Positions 35,250 to 44,108 of a stretch of DNA of 64,000 nucleotides are shown piece by piece (the stretch's first letter is position 1; every line of letters begins with the position of its first letter). A model generated the notes under the pieces. The model did not search any database. It was not told the DNA's origin and saw only the letters and a program-made list of their open reading frames with translations. A program made the translations under genes and the position numbers. The stretch lies in contig NZ_JASSYX010000004.1 in assembly GCF_030244015.1 (NCBI RefSeq), positions 124,001-188,000 on the forward strand, read 5' to 3'. This DNA is from Pedobacter ginsengisoli. Its GTDB lineage: Bacteria > Bacteroidota > Bacteroidia > Sphingobacteriales > Sphingobacteriaceae.

Positions 35250-37040
35250 TTAAAAGCAGTATCTGTTGGCCGCTATCAATTGCTGCGCCACCTTCTGCCT
35301 GACCTCTTTTACATTAAAAGGTTCAGATTTTGTAAACCTTTTCAATCCCACCATCATCATTCTTAGTTCATCGCCTTCTGCAAAAGCCCATAATGCTTCC
35401 TTCCCTGCTTTCTGCACGGCATCCAGGGTCTCTACAAAATAGATCCGCATCAGGTTCAATTGTCCTTCACAGGCTTCAGCTCCTTTCAGGCTTACCAATT
35501 TTTCTGTTCTTAGCATAGCCGATTCTGCCACATAAACATAGCTGGCCATATCTGCGATATTCATGAGGATCTCCTGCTCTTTTGACAAGCTCATCATCAG
35601 TTTCTGTACCGCAGCCCCTGCCACCATCAGCGTTGCCTTTTTCAGATTTTTGATGATCTTCTTTTCTGCTGCAAACAGCGTATCATCTTCCTCGCCAAAG
35701 TCCGGGATGGACATCAGTTCAGCAGCCACAGCTGTCGCAGGTGTCATCAGGTCCAGTTCCCCTTTCATCGCCCGCTTCAGCATCATATCTACAGTCAGCA
35801 ATCTGTTGATCTCGTTAGTCCCTTCAAATATCCTGTTGATCCTGGCATCACGATAAGCCCTGTCCATCGGCGCTTCGGCAGAAAAGCCCATACCACCGTA
35901 AATCTGAACCCCCTCATCTACCACATAATCCAGCACTTCGGAGCCCCAGACCTTCAAAATGGCACATTCCACAGCAAACTGTTCAGTTGACTTCAATTTT
36001 GCTTTTCCTTCATCCATTCCTCCGGCTACCAGCGTATCATAAGCATCATCTATATTTTGTCCGGCACGGTAGTTGGCAGATTCAACTGCATATACCTTCG
36101 ATGCCATTTCAGCAAGTTTATAACGTATAGCCCCATATTTCGAGATTGGCCTGTCAAACTGGATGCGTTCGTTTGAATAATTAATGGCCGTATCAATTAC
36201 CGATTTAGACGCACCGATAGCAGCAGCAGCTAATTTTATCCGGCCAATATTTAAAATATTTACAGCGATCTTGAAACCGTTTTGTCTTTCAGACAGCATG
36301 TTCTCCACCGGCACCGGGCAGTCATTAAAAAACACCTGCCTGGTTGATGAGCCCTTGATGCCCATCTTATGCTCTTCCGGATTCATGGTAATGCCACCAA
36401 ATTCACGTTCTACGATAAAGGCCGTTAAATTGGCATCATCATCTATTTTGGCAAACACAATAAAAACATCTGCAAAACCACCATTAGTGATCCACATTTT
36501 CTGACCATTGATCAAATAATGCTTTCCATCCTCAGTGAGCTTTGCCTTGGTTTTGCCTGAATTGGCATCAGAACCCGAATTGGGTTCGGTCAGGCAATAA
36601 GCTGCCTTCCATTCACCTGTGGCCAGTTTAGGAATGTATTTATCTTTTTGATCCTTATTTCCATAATAAAGGATCGGTAAAGTACCAATACCTGTATGGG
36701 CAGAAAGCGCAACAGCAAAAGAGTGTCCGGCACCGATCACATCAGCGACCAGCATTGAAGTATTAAAATTTTTGCCAAAACCGCCGTATTCTTCGGGAAT
36801 AGATACACCCAGAATTCCGAGTTCGCCTGCTTTATCCATCAAAGCAGGCATTAGCCCCTCCTCCTGGGCATCGATCCTGTCCAGATTGGGATAAACCTCC
36901 GCAGCCAAAAAATCACGGCAGGTCTGAGCAATCATATTTTGTTCCTCATCAAATTCTTCCGGAATGAATACATCCTGATAAGCTGTTTCTGTGATTAAAA
37001 ACTCCCCACCCTTAATTGCCTTTTTATCTGTAGTTTCCAT
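35250..37040 (-). CDS. fadE: Acyl-CoA dehydrogenase
   Basis: An FAD enzyme that introduces the trans-2 double bond in the first step of beta-oxidation. The 596 residues include the usual three-domain core (AYCLTEPNSGSDA for FAD/substrate contact, WITNGGFADVFIVFAKID, and YRDARINRIFEGTNEINR with the catalytic Glu) plus an extra C-terminal helical domain of about 150 residues, the form found in Bacillus FadE and VLCAD-like enzymes. It is last in marR-fadN-fadA-fadE, 40 bases after fadA. Confidence 0.94.
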   Translation of the reverse strand: METTDKKAIKGGEFLITETAYQDVFIPEEFDEEQNMIAQTCRDFLAAEVYPNLDRIDAQEEGLMPALMDKAGELGILGVSIPEEYGGFGKNFNTSMLVADVIGAGHSFAVALSAHTGIGTLPILYYGNKDQKDKYIPKLATGEWKAAYCLTEPNSGSDANSGKTKAKLTEDGKHYLINGQKMWITNGGFADVFIVFAKIDDDANLTAFIVEREFGGITMNPEEHKMGIKGSSTRQVFFNDCPVPVENMLSERQNGFKIAVNILNIGRIKLAAAAIGASKSVIDTAINYSNERIQFDRPISKYGAIRYKLAEMASKVYAVESANYRAGQNIDDAYDTLVAGGMDEGKAKLKSTEQFAVECAILKVWGSEVLDYVVDEGVQIYGGMGFSAEAPMDRAYRDARINRIFEGTNEINRLLTVDMMLKRAMKGELDLMTPATAVAAELMSIPDFGEEDDTLFAAEKKIIKNLKKATLMVAGAAVQKLMMSLSKEQEILMNIADMASYVYVAESAMLRTEKLVSLKGAEACEGQLNLMRIYFVETLDAVQKAGKEALWAFAEGDELRMMMVGLKRFTKSEPFNVKEVRQKVAQQLIAANRYCF

Positions 37041-37080
37041 AGTCTCTGGTATAAATTTTACGGCAGCTGATAGCTACCAA

Positions 37081-38259
37081 TTAAAGCATTTCAAAAATTC
37101 CGGCCGCACCCTGTCCGGTACCCACACACATTGTTACCATCCCGTATCTCTGTCCCCTTCTTTTTAATTCGTTAAATAACTGTACTGATAATTTAGCGCC
37201 TGTACAGCCCAATGGATGACCTAATGCTATCGCTCCTCCGTTTACGTTCAACTTATCAGTATCCAGGCCCAAAGTGCGAATGATGGCCAGAGATTGCGAA
37301 GCAAAAGCCTCATTAAGTTCTATCAGGTTCAACTGATCCAACGTCATCCCGGCCATTTTCAGGGCCTTGGGTATTGCTTCGATTGGACCAATCCCCATGA
37401 TTCGCGGAGGCACACCAGCTACACCATAGCTGACCAATCTCGCGATAGGGTTCACACCCAGCTCTTTCATTTTCTTTTCAGACACCACCAGCACAAAAGC
37501 CGCACCATCAGAAGTCTGAGAAGAATTGCCTGCGGTCACACAGCCATCAGCCGCAAATACAGGTTTCAGCTTGGCCAGCTTATCCAAAGTAGTGTCTGCT
37601 CTTGGACCTTCATCCGTATCCACCACATAAGTCCTGCTCTGTTTTTTCATGGCCGGATCCAGGTAGTTCTCCGTTACGGTAATGGGCAATACACCAGCCT
37701 TCAAATGGCCGTTTTTAATCGCCTCCACCGCTTTCATATTGGACCGATAAGCAAACGCATCCTGGTCTTCACGGCTTACCTGATATTCCCTGGCTACTGC
37801 TTCCGCTGTCAACCCCATTCCCCAGTACCAGTCCGGGTTATTTTTGGCAACATCAGGATTGGGTACTATTTTCCAGCCGCCAAAAGGCATACCGGACATC
37901 ACTTCCACCCCACCTGCCACAATACAATCGGCCATTCCGCTTTTGATCTTGGCCACGGCAGTCGCGATGGTTTCCAGACCAGAGGCACAATACCTGTTAA
38001 CCGTCACCCCGGGCACTTTATCGGTATCCAATCCCATCAATGAGATCATACGGCCAATATTCAAACCCTGCTCCGCTTCAGGAGTGGCATTGCCTACGAT
38101 CACATCGTCAATCTCCTCCTTATTCAGATTAGGCACTGAGGCTACCAAATGCCTGATGACTTCCGCAGCCAGGTCATCCGCCCTCGTAAAACGAAATACA
38201 CCACGGGGGGCTTTGCCTACCGCAGTACGATATCCTGCTATAATATATGCTTCCTGCAT
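37081..38259 (-). CDS. fadA: Acetyl-CoA C-acyltransferase (3-ketoacyl-CoA thiolase)
   Basis: The thiolase cleaves 3-ketoacyl-CoA in the last beta-oxidation step. The 392-residue protein has the nucleophile Cys91 in NRYCASGLE, His348 in ALGHPLGCTGA and the second Cys378 in CVGTGQGAA. It lies between fadN and fadE, 22 bases after fadN. Confidence 0.96.
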   Translation of the reverse strand: MQEAYIIAGYRTAVGKAPRGVFRFTRADDLAAEVIRHLVASVPNLNKEEIDDVIVGNATPEAEQGLNIGRMISLMGLDTDKVPGVTVNRYCASGLETIATAVAKIKSGMADCIVAGGVEVMSGMPFGGWKIVPNPDVAKNNPDWYWGMGLTAEAVAREYQVSREDQDAFAYRSNMKAVEAIKNGHLKAGVLPITVTENYLDPAMKKQSRTYVVDTDEGPRADTTLDKLAKLKPVFAADGCVTAGNSSQTSDGAAFVLVVSEKKMKELGVNPIARLVSYGVAGVPPRIMGIGPIEAIPKALKMAGMTLDQLNLIELNEAFASQSLAIIRTLGLDTDKLNVNGGAIALGHPLGCTGAKLSVQLFNELKRRGQRYGMVTMCVGTGQGAAGIFEML

Positions 38260-38281
38260 GTCAGTATCTTTTTATTAGCTA

Positions 38282-40645
38282 TTAATTCCTTAAAGGTTTC
38301 CCTTTGGTCACAATACTCTGTATACGCTCCAGGGTCTTGCGCTCACCGCACAATGACAAGAACGCCTCCCTTTCCAGGTCAAGTAAATATTGCTCTGTTA
38401 CTTCAGTTGGTGAAGACAAATCACCGCCACACATTACCCAGCCAAGTTTTTCAGAGATCTTTTTATCATGCTCAGAGATATAGTTTCCCGAATACATGGT
38501 ATTCGCTCCGGCGTATACGATACCCAGGCCCTGCTTGCCCAGTACCTTAATGTCCTTTCTTTGTACCGGGCGGGTATAACCCCCATCAGCCAGCTCTATC
38601 GCCTTAGCTTTCGCATCGGCGATCAGCCTGCTCCTGTTCATTGTAATAGAATACTTATCTTTTTGCAGATAACCCAGTTCAAAGGCCTCCGCAGCAGAGG
38701 TAGAAACTTTAGCCATCCCTATGGTCAGGAAGCGGTCTTTAAGTACCTGCTGAACGATCTGATCATCTCTATACTCATCAGAAGCACGCAACGCAAATTC
38801 CTTGGTACCCCCACCACCGGGGATTACACCCACACCGAACTCAACCAGCCCCATATAAGTTTCCGCATTCAATTGCACATGATCAGCGTGCAGGCTAAAC
38901 TCACAGCCACCTCCCAGTGTCAGATTATGTGGTGCCACAACAACCGGAATGGAAGAATACCTGATCCGCATACTCGTATTCTGAAACAACCTTATAGCCA
39001 TGTTCAGTTCTTCCCATTCCTGTTCCACCGCCATCATAAAGATCATGCCCACATTGGCACCAGCACTAAAATTAGCTCCATCATTCCCAATCACTACTCC
39101 CCGGTAATCTTTTTCCGCCATGTCAATGGCTTTATTGATCGCCTGCAAAGTATCACCCCCAATGGTATTCATTTTAGAATGAAACTCCACATTGATGATT
39201 CCATCGCCCAGATCAATGATAGAAGCTCCGGAATTTTTCCAAATCAGTTTGTTGGCCCTCAGGTTGTCAAGGATGACAAACTCCTCAGTACCAGGTACCG
39301 CTTTATAACTTTTAGAAGGAATGTCATAATATTTTCGAATGCCATCTTCCACTTTGTAAAAAGATGAATTTCCTGCAGCAAGCATTTCATGGACCCAGCC
39401 AGCAGCCTCATGTCCATATTTATTCATACCTTCCACGGCTTCTGCTATCCCAACAGCATCCCAAACTTCAAACGGACCGAGATCCCAGCCAAAGCCTGCA
39501 CGCATCGCATCGTCAATGCGGTACAGTTCATCTGCTATTTCCGGAATACGGTCAGACACATATTCAAACAGACCAAAAAAAGAGGCCCTGAACAGCTCTG
39601 CTGCCTTATCCTTACCTGTTGCAAATACCTTCATCCGCTCCCTTACATTATCGATGGATTTGGTCAGGTCCAGTGTAGCAGATTTTACTTTGACCTGAGG
39701 CCTGTATTCCAGGGTTTTCAAATCCAGCGCGAGTATCTCTGTCTTCCCATCTGCCGTTTTGGTCTTTTTATAGAATCCCTGGCCTGTTTTATCACCCAGC
39801 CATTTATTGGCATCCATTTTCTCCACATATACGGGAAGCCTAAACAAATCATGCGCTTTGTCATCCGGGCAATTGTCATAAAGTCCCTTAGCCACCTTAA
39901 TCATCGTATCCAGCCCTACCACATCAGTCGTACGGAAGGTCGCGGACTTGGGCCTACCCAGTGCCGGACCGGTAAATTTATCTACCTCCTCCACCGTAAG
40001 GTCCATTTTTTCTACCAGATGCAACAATGCCATAATGGAATATACACCGACCCTGTTGGCAATAAAGGCGGGTGTATCCTTACACAAAACAGTAGTTTTC
40101 CCTAAAAACTTATCCCCGTAATGCATCAGGAAATCGACCAGCTCGGGTCTGGTATCTGCTGTAGGGATAACTTCCAGCAACCTCAGGTAACGCGGCGGGT
40201 TAAAGAAATGCGTGCCGCAGAAATTTGCCTTAAAATCATCACTTCTGCCCTCAGACATCAGGTGAATTGGAATCCCGGAGGTATTAGAAGTAACCAGAGT
40301 ACCCGGTTTACGGTGTTGTTCCACTTGTTCAAACACTTTTTTCTTGATGTCCAGGTTTTCCACCACAACTTCTATGATCCAGTCATAGCCGCCGATCTTC
40401 GCCATGTCATCTTCAAAATTACCGGTACTGATTTTACCCAGCACTTTTTTAGAATACACCGGGGAAGGATTGGTTTTTACAGCGGTTTGCAAAGCGGCGT
40501 CAACAATACTGTTCCTTGGGCCCTCTTTGGGCACAATATCCAGCAGCAGCACCTCCACACCTATATTGGCAAAGTGACACGCGATACGGGAGCCCATAAT
40601 GCCCGAGCCCAACACCGCAACTTTATTTATTTTTTTGTTCCTCAT
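38282..40645 (-). CDS. fadN: 3-hydroxyacyl-CoA dehydrogenase / enoyl-CoA hydratase (FadN type)
   Basis: A bifunctional beta-oxidation enzyme of 787 residues. Unlike E. coli FadB, the NAD-dependent dehydrogenase comes first (VLGSGIMGSRIACHFA, GxGxxG at 13-18; GTHFFNPPRYLRLLEVIP) and the crotonase-type hydratase last (NFSAGANVG, GGGCEFSLHAD and GLVEFGVGVIPGGGGTKE with the two catalytic Glu). This order and the gene order N-A-E match Bacillus fadNAE. Its first 23 bases overlap the end of marR, so expression is coupled to the regulator. Confidence 0.95.
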   Translation of the reverse strand: MRNKKINKVAVLGSGIMGSRIACHFANIGVEVLLLDIVPKEGPRNSIVDAALQTAVKTNPSPVYSKKVLGKISTGNFEDDMAKIGGYDWIIEVVVENLDIKKKVFEQVEQHRKPGTLVTSNTSGIPIHLMSEGRSDDFKANFCGTHFFNPPRYLRLLEVIPTADTRPELVDFLMHYGDKFLGKTTVLCKDTPAFIANRVGVYSIMALLHLVEKMDLTVEEVDKFTGPALGRPKSATFRTTDVVGLDTMIKVAKGLYDNCPDDKAHDLFRLPVYVEKMDANKWLGDKTGQGFYKKTKTADGKTEILALDLKTLEYRPQVKVKSATLDLTKSIDNVRERMKVFATGKDKAAELFRASFFGLFEYVSDRIPEIADELYRIDDAMRAGFGWDLGPFEVWDAVGIAEAVEGMNKYGHEAAGWVHEMLAAGNSSFYKVEDGIRKYYDIPSKSYKAVPGTEEFVILDNLRANKLIWKNSGASIIDLGDGIINVEFHSKMNTIGGDTLQAINKAIDMAEKDYRGVVIGNDGANFSAGANVGMIFMMAVEQEWEELNMAIRLFQNTSMRIRYSSIPVVVAPHNLTLGGGCEFSLHADHVQLNAETYMGLVEFGVGVIPGGGGTKEFALRASDEYRDDQIVQQVLKDRFLTIGMAKVSTSAAEAFELGYLQKDKYSITMNRSRLIADAKAKAIELADGGYTRPVQRKDIKVLGKQGLGIVYAGANTMYSGNYISEHDKKISEKLGWVMCGGDLSSPTEVTEQYLLDLEREAFLSLCGERKTLERIQSIVTKGKPLRN

Positions 40646-41081
40646 CTTGAATAGGGATTGGATATGCTAAAGTGAGTTTGTTGAGTTTCTGTAAAGTATT
40701 GATCAGGTTATTTTTTTCAGGTATGGTCATATTGGCATTCAGATATTCATTGAAAGAAATCACGACCCCTTTGGCCAGGTGTCGCTTTTCCACACCAAAC
40801 TCCGTCAGGTAAACTTTTACTGAGCGCTTATCGCCCAATGATGCCTCACGGTATATTAACCCCAGTTCTTCCATATTGTTTAACATCCGGGATAAACTGG
40901 TAGCCTTTACACCGAGCAGACCCGCAAGTTGTGTCACAGCTGTGCCTTCCTTATCAATATTGATCAGGACATAACCAATTGCCTGGGTTATTCCAAAACC
41001 AGAAGCGATCTGGTTATAAGTATTAGCCACATTCTGCCAAACTACCTTCAAAAAATAATCTACTGTTTCCTGCTGTTTCAT
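40623..41081 (-). CDS. MarR-family transcriptional regulator of the fad operon
   Basis: A 152-residue winged-helix regulator: TAVTQLAGLLGVKATSLSRMLNNMEELGLIYREASLGDKRSVKVYLTEFG spans the recognition helix and wing (about 47-97). It is the first gene of marR-fadN-fadA-fadE and overlaps fadN by 23 bases. A promoter flanked by two inverted TGCTTGCA sites precedes it, which points to autoregulation, probably relieved by an acyl-CoA (inference from family and context). Confidence 0.92.
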   Translation of the reverse strand: MKQQETVDYFLKVVWQNVANTYNQIASGFGITQAIGYVLINIDKEGTAVTQLAGLLGVKATSLSRMLNNMEELGLIYREASLGDKRSVKVYLTEFGVEKRHLAKGVVISFNEYLNANMTIPEKNNLINTLQKLNKLTLAYPIPIQDEEQKNK

Positions 41082-41091
41082 TTAAATACTA

Positions 41092-41136
41092 TGCTTGCAT
41101 AACAAAGCTATCGAATTAATAATTAGTTTGCAAGCA
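41092..41136 (-). promoter_or_regulatory. marR-fadNAE promoter with two operator sites
   Basis: On the minus strand CTTG (41134-41131), 20 bases, then TAGCTTTG (41110-41103), an exact match to the -7 consensus TAnnTTTG. TGCTTGCA (41136-41129) covers the -33 element and its exact inverse TGCAAGCA (41099-41092) covers the predicted start of transcription. The ATG follows 11 bases later. Confidence 0.65.
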
Positions 41137-41160
41137 CAATCATTAAAATTTTATTACGCA

Positions 41161-41195
41161 AAAAAGCCATTCAAAAATAATTTGAACGGCTTTTT
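41161..41195 (-). terminator. Terminator of the fadD transcript
   Basis: AAAAAGCC-A-TTCAAA (41161-41175) pairs with TTTGAA-C-GGCTTTTT (41181-41195), a 14-bp stem with one mismatch and a 5-base loop, ending in T residues on the minus strand. It separates fadD from marR-fadNAE. Confidence 0.82.
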
Positions 41196-41237
41196 AAACT
41201 AAATACTATTTCAGACTGAACTTTGTATGCTTAGATT

Positions 41238-43013
41238 TTATTCAGGCACTTTGTAATTTTCGGCGTCCGCATAAATCTTTTCAATTAAAGACTTATTTTT
41301 CTCCAGGATTACTTTTCTCTTCAGGCTTAGCTTCGGCGTAAGTTCACCTCCGTCTATACTCCAGGGCTTGTCCAGCAATGCAAAGCGCTTCACCTGTTCC
41401 CATTTTCCAAAATCCTTACAGGTATTTTTTACGATCTGATCAAACTTGACCAATACTTGTTCATCTTTGGTCATTTCCTGGTCAGTAGTATAATTGATCC
41501 CTTTTTTCTGCGCCCATAATTTCAGCGCCGGAAAGTTGGGGACAAACAAGGCTGCAGGAAATTTCCGGTTTTCACCGAGCACCATCACCTGATCCACCAG
41601 CGGCGTCTCCTTAAATTTGTTTTCCAGCATTTGTGGAGCTATGTATTTGCCTCCCGCGGTTTTAAAAATTTCCTTTTTCCTGTCAGTAATCTTAAGAAAT
41701 TTTCCATCGACGAGCTGCCCGATGTCTCCGGTATGGAACCAGCCGTCCTTATCAATGGTTTCAGCAGTCAGGTCATCCCTCAGGTAGTAACCTTTCATGA
41801 TGTTGTGCCCGCGTGCCAGCACCTCTCCGTCCGCAGCTATTTTAACTTCAACGCCCTCTATTACAGGGCCAACGGTTCCAAACATGGTATTTCCAAAATG
41901 ATTTACAGTAATCACCGGAGAAGTTTCGGTGAGGCCATATCCTTCAAATACAGGCATACCCGCTGCCCAAAAGATTCTTGCCAGCCTTGGGTTCAATGCA
42001 GCCCCTCCCGAAATGATGACCACAACATTGCCCCCAAGTGCTTGCTGCCATTTTTTAAAGATCAGTTTACGGGCAATGCCAAGGTCAAACTTATAAAACC
42101 AGCCCTTTTTAAATTCAAATTTCTCTGCAAGGGAAACCGCCCAGAAGAACAATCCTCTTTTAATTCCGGTAAGCGCCTTGCCTTTTTCCATAATCTTTTC
42201 ATAAACCTTTTCGAGCAGGCGCGGCACCGTAGAGAAAACATTAGGTTTTACGTACTGGATATCGGCAACAATGGTATCCATGCTCTCCGCATAATATACA
42301 GCAACGTCGCAGTACATATAGAGGTAAACTACCATGCGTTCAAAAATATGTGACAAGGGCAGAAAACTCAGTCCCTTTTTGATTCCTTCAGGCAACAATA
42401 CCGCCGAGTTTTCAAAATTCCTGACCAGGTTATCGTGAGTCAGCATCACTCCTTTAGGTGTGCCTGTTGTACCTGAGGTATAGATTAAAGTCAAAATATC
42501 ATCCGGCTTTACCTGCGTCCTGTAACTGTCCAGGTCCACCGTCAGACCTTTTCCGGCTTTTAACAGTTCCTCCCAGTGCGGTATATCCTTTGTCTGGCTG
42601 AATGAATAGATTTTAATGTCGCGTTTTAGCTCCTCACAAACCGGTTTTACTTTGGCATATATCGCTTCATCATCCACAAAGATCAGGTTGACTTCCGCGT
42701 TTTCTAAAATGAACTTAATGTCATGTTCGGCAAGGGTGGGATAAAGCGGCACCTGATAGGCTCCCAATTGCATGATCGCAAAATCAGTAATGTTCCATTC
42801 CGGCTTGTTGTGAGACATTACCGCCACCCTGGAACCTTTGGCAACACCAATACTGGTCAGTCCGCGACTCAAATCGTCTACAATACGACAAAAATCTGCG
42901 GTACTATACTTTTTCCACTCACCGTTTACTTTACCACTGATAAATTCTTCTTTCGGAAAACGCTCTAAATTGTACTTGAGCAGATCGAATACCCTTGTTA
43001 TCGTCTCGGCCAT
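41238..43013 (-). CDS. fadD: Long-chain fatty acid-CoA ligase (AMP-binding)
   Basis: Activates fatty acids to acyl-CoA with ATP, feeding the adjacent beta-oxidation enzymes. The 591-residue protein shows the AMP-binding motif LIYTSGTTGTPKGVMLTH (about 173-190), FEGYGLTETSPVI, GWFHTGDIGQ and LKITDRKKEIFKTAGGKY. The layout is that of the FAA1/ACSL group common in Bacteroidota. A terminator separates it from marR, so it is transcribed from its own promoter. Confidence 0.94.
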   Translation of the reverse strand: MAETITRVFDLLKYNLERFPKEEFISGKVNGEWKKYSTADFCRIVDDLSRGLTSIGVAKGSRVAVMSHNKPEWNITDFAIMQLGAYQVPLYPTLAEHDIKFILENAEVNLIFVDDEAIYAKVKPVCEELKRDIKIYSFSQTKDIPHWEELLKAGKGLTVDLDSYRTQVKPDDILTLIYTSGTTGTPKGVMLTHDNLVRNFENSAVLLPEGIKKGLSFLPLSHIFERMVVYLYMYCDVAVYYAESMDTIVADIQYVKPNVFSTVPRLLEKVYEKIMEKGKALTGIKRGLFFWAVSLAEKFEFKKGWFYKFDLGIARKLIFKKWQQALGGNVVVIISGGAALNPRLARIFWAAGMPVFEGYGLTETSPVITVNHFGNTMFGTVGPVIEGVEVKIAADGEVLARGHNIMKGYYLRDDLTAETIDKDGWFHTGDIGQLVDGKFLKITDRKKEIFKTAGGKYIAPQMLENKFKETPLVDQVMVLGENRKFPAALFVPNFPALKLWAQKKGINYTTDQEMTKDEQVLVKFDQIVKNTCKDFGKWEQVKRFALLDKPWSIDGGELTPKLSLKRKVILEKNKSLIEKIYADAENYKVPE

Positions 43014-43499
43014 AACATCATTTTATTAGAATTTGATTCAATAATGAATGTAAGCAATATAAGAAAAAACACCCATATTCATAGCCGCACTTACCTTAGA
43101 TTCCATTGTTTCCGTTACCGCCGTACGCAATTTTGACTGTTCTGGCTGCTGCCTAGGTTAAAGTTCCCTGTCAGATAGGTGTGCAGACCTGCCAGACACC
43201 TAACTGACACCTAGTTGATACCTAACTGACACCTGGTTCTCCTTAGCCGTAGTTGAGTTTTTTTAGAGTTTGTATTATATTTTAGTTTTTCTATTGATAA
43301 ATCAAATGTAACGCAGCTAAGATTATTGCTGTGTATGATGTGCGCAATACAGCCTGCATGCGTTTATATACTTCAAAAGACATTCCATGCGTTTCATTTG
43401 ACTAAATTATAACACAATGACGCGGAAAATCAGTGACAACTGCTATCGGCACAATAGTTGCTGAGAATCGCTTATCTATAAAAAATTAAACAAATACAT
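43014..43499. other. Intergenic region without a recognised gene
   Basis: This gap lies between the divergent fadD and the barrel-protein gene. It holds an 11-bp tandem repeat array (43172-43239) and AT-rich sequence. A stop-free minus-strand stretch of about 40 codons (43157-43041) has no family resemblance and I do not call it. Confidence 0.6.
43172..43239 (+). repeat. Array of 11-bp repeats with one inverted copy
   Basis: Five head-to-tail 11-mers run from 43185: AGACCTGCCAG, ACACCTAACTG, ACACCTAGTTG, ATACCTAACTG and ACACCTGGTTC. CAGATAGGTGT (43172-43182) is an inverted copy and can pair with ACACCTAACTG to form an 11-bp stem with one mismatch. The unit equals about one helical turn. All frames through it contain stops, so it is not coding. 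Confidence 0.8.
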
Positions 43500-43505
43500 A
43501 TGATT

Positions 43506-43970
43506 ATGAAAAAATTACTCTTTACGCTAATTGGTTGCACAGGCTTGTTTTTGTTCACAAATACAGCTCAGGCTCAAAACTATAAAACCGCATTGGGTAT
43601 GCGCATCGATGCCGGCGACGGATCAACAGGTGTCGGCTTCAATGTAAAGCACTTTTTTTCCAGCAATGGTGCGGTAGATGCCAACCTGATCTTTTTTGAC
43701 GGTAATGTTGTGGGACTTGGAGCAGAGTTTCAATACAACGACAGGATTACCGGGGCTAAAGGTCTGGACTGGTATGTCGGCATTGGCCCAAACTTCCTGT
43801 TTGGAAAACATTCAACAGCAGTACAATTGAGACCGACTGCAGGTCTGGATTTTAAGGTTCCGGGCGCACCACTTGATTTTGCGTTTGACTGGCGCCCAAT
43901 GTTCACCTTAAATCAGGGAACAGAATTTACCGCAGCCAGATTTGGTATATCACTGCGCTACGCATTTTAG
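43506..43970 (+). CDS. Small outer-membrane beta-barrel-like protein of unknown function
   Basis: A 154-residue exported protein: a signal peptide (MKKLLFTLIGCTGLFLFTNTAQAQ) followed by alternating hydrophobic strands with Gly and aromatic residues (TGVGFNVKHFFSS, LDWYVGIGPNFLFG, TAARFGISLRYAF) and a terminal Phe, the hallmark of outer-membrane barrels. About eight strands would fit. An ATG lies two codons upstream at 43500. I do not recognise a specific family. The 11-bp repeat array lies about 260 bases upstream. Confidence 0.78.
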   Translation: MKKLLFTLIGCTGLFLFTNTAQAQNYKTALGMRIDAGDGSTGVGFNVKHFFSSNGAVDANLIFFDGNVVGLGAEFQYNDRITGAKGLDWYVGIGPNFLFGKHSTAVQLRPTAGLDFKVPGAPLDFAFDWRPMFTLNQGTEFTAARFGISLRYAF

Positions 43971-44000
43971 AAATAATTGACATCATCAATTATCGCTATT

Positions 44001-44043
44001 GAAACGACAAAGGCCCTGGTAATACCAGGGCCTTTGTCGTTTC
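44001..44043. terminator. Strong bidirectional terminator
   Basis: GAAACGACAAAGGCCCTGG (44001-44019) and its exact reverse complement (44025-44043) form a perfect 19-bp stem with loop TAATA. It lies between the convergent barrel gene and the M61 peptidase gene. Confidence 0.85.
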
Positions 44044-44108
44044 TGTTTCTGTACGCACGTCCTGTTTCCCCCAAAAATCGCTCAGGCTGAAAAGAGATAA
44101 GCATACGG

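Noticed and set aside
37294..38043. Plus-strand frame of 249 codons
   Set aside because: Antisense to fadA; its codons mirror the thiolase sequence and no domain is recognisable.
38468..40105. Two long plus-strand frames (299 and 238 codons)
   Set aside because: Antisense to fadN, which has intact motifs in both domains; the frames are by-products of codon bias.
41631..42353. Plus-strand frame of 240 codons
   Set aside because: Antisense to the fatty acid-CoA ligase gene and without any recognisable domain.
43041..43157. Stop-free minus-strand stretch of about 40 codons upstream of fadD
   Set aside because: No convincing start with family resemblance; it is short enough to be chance.
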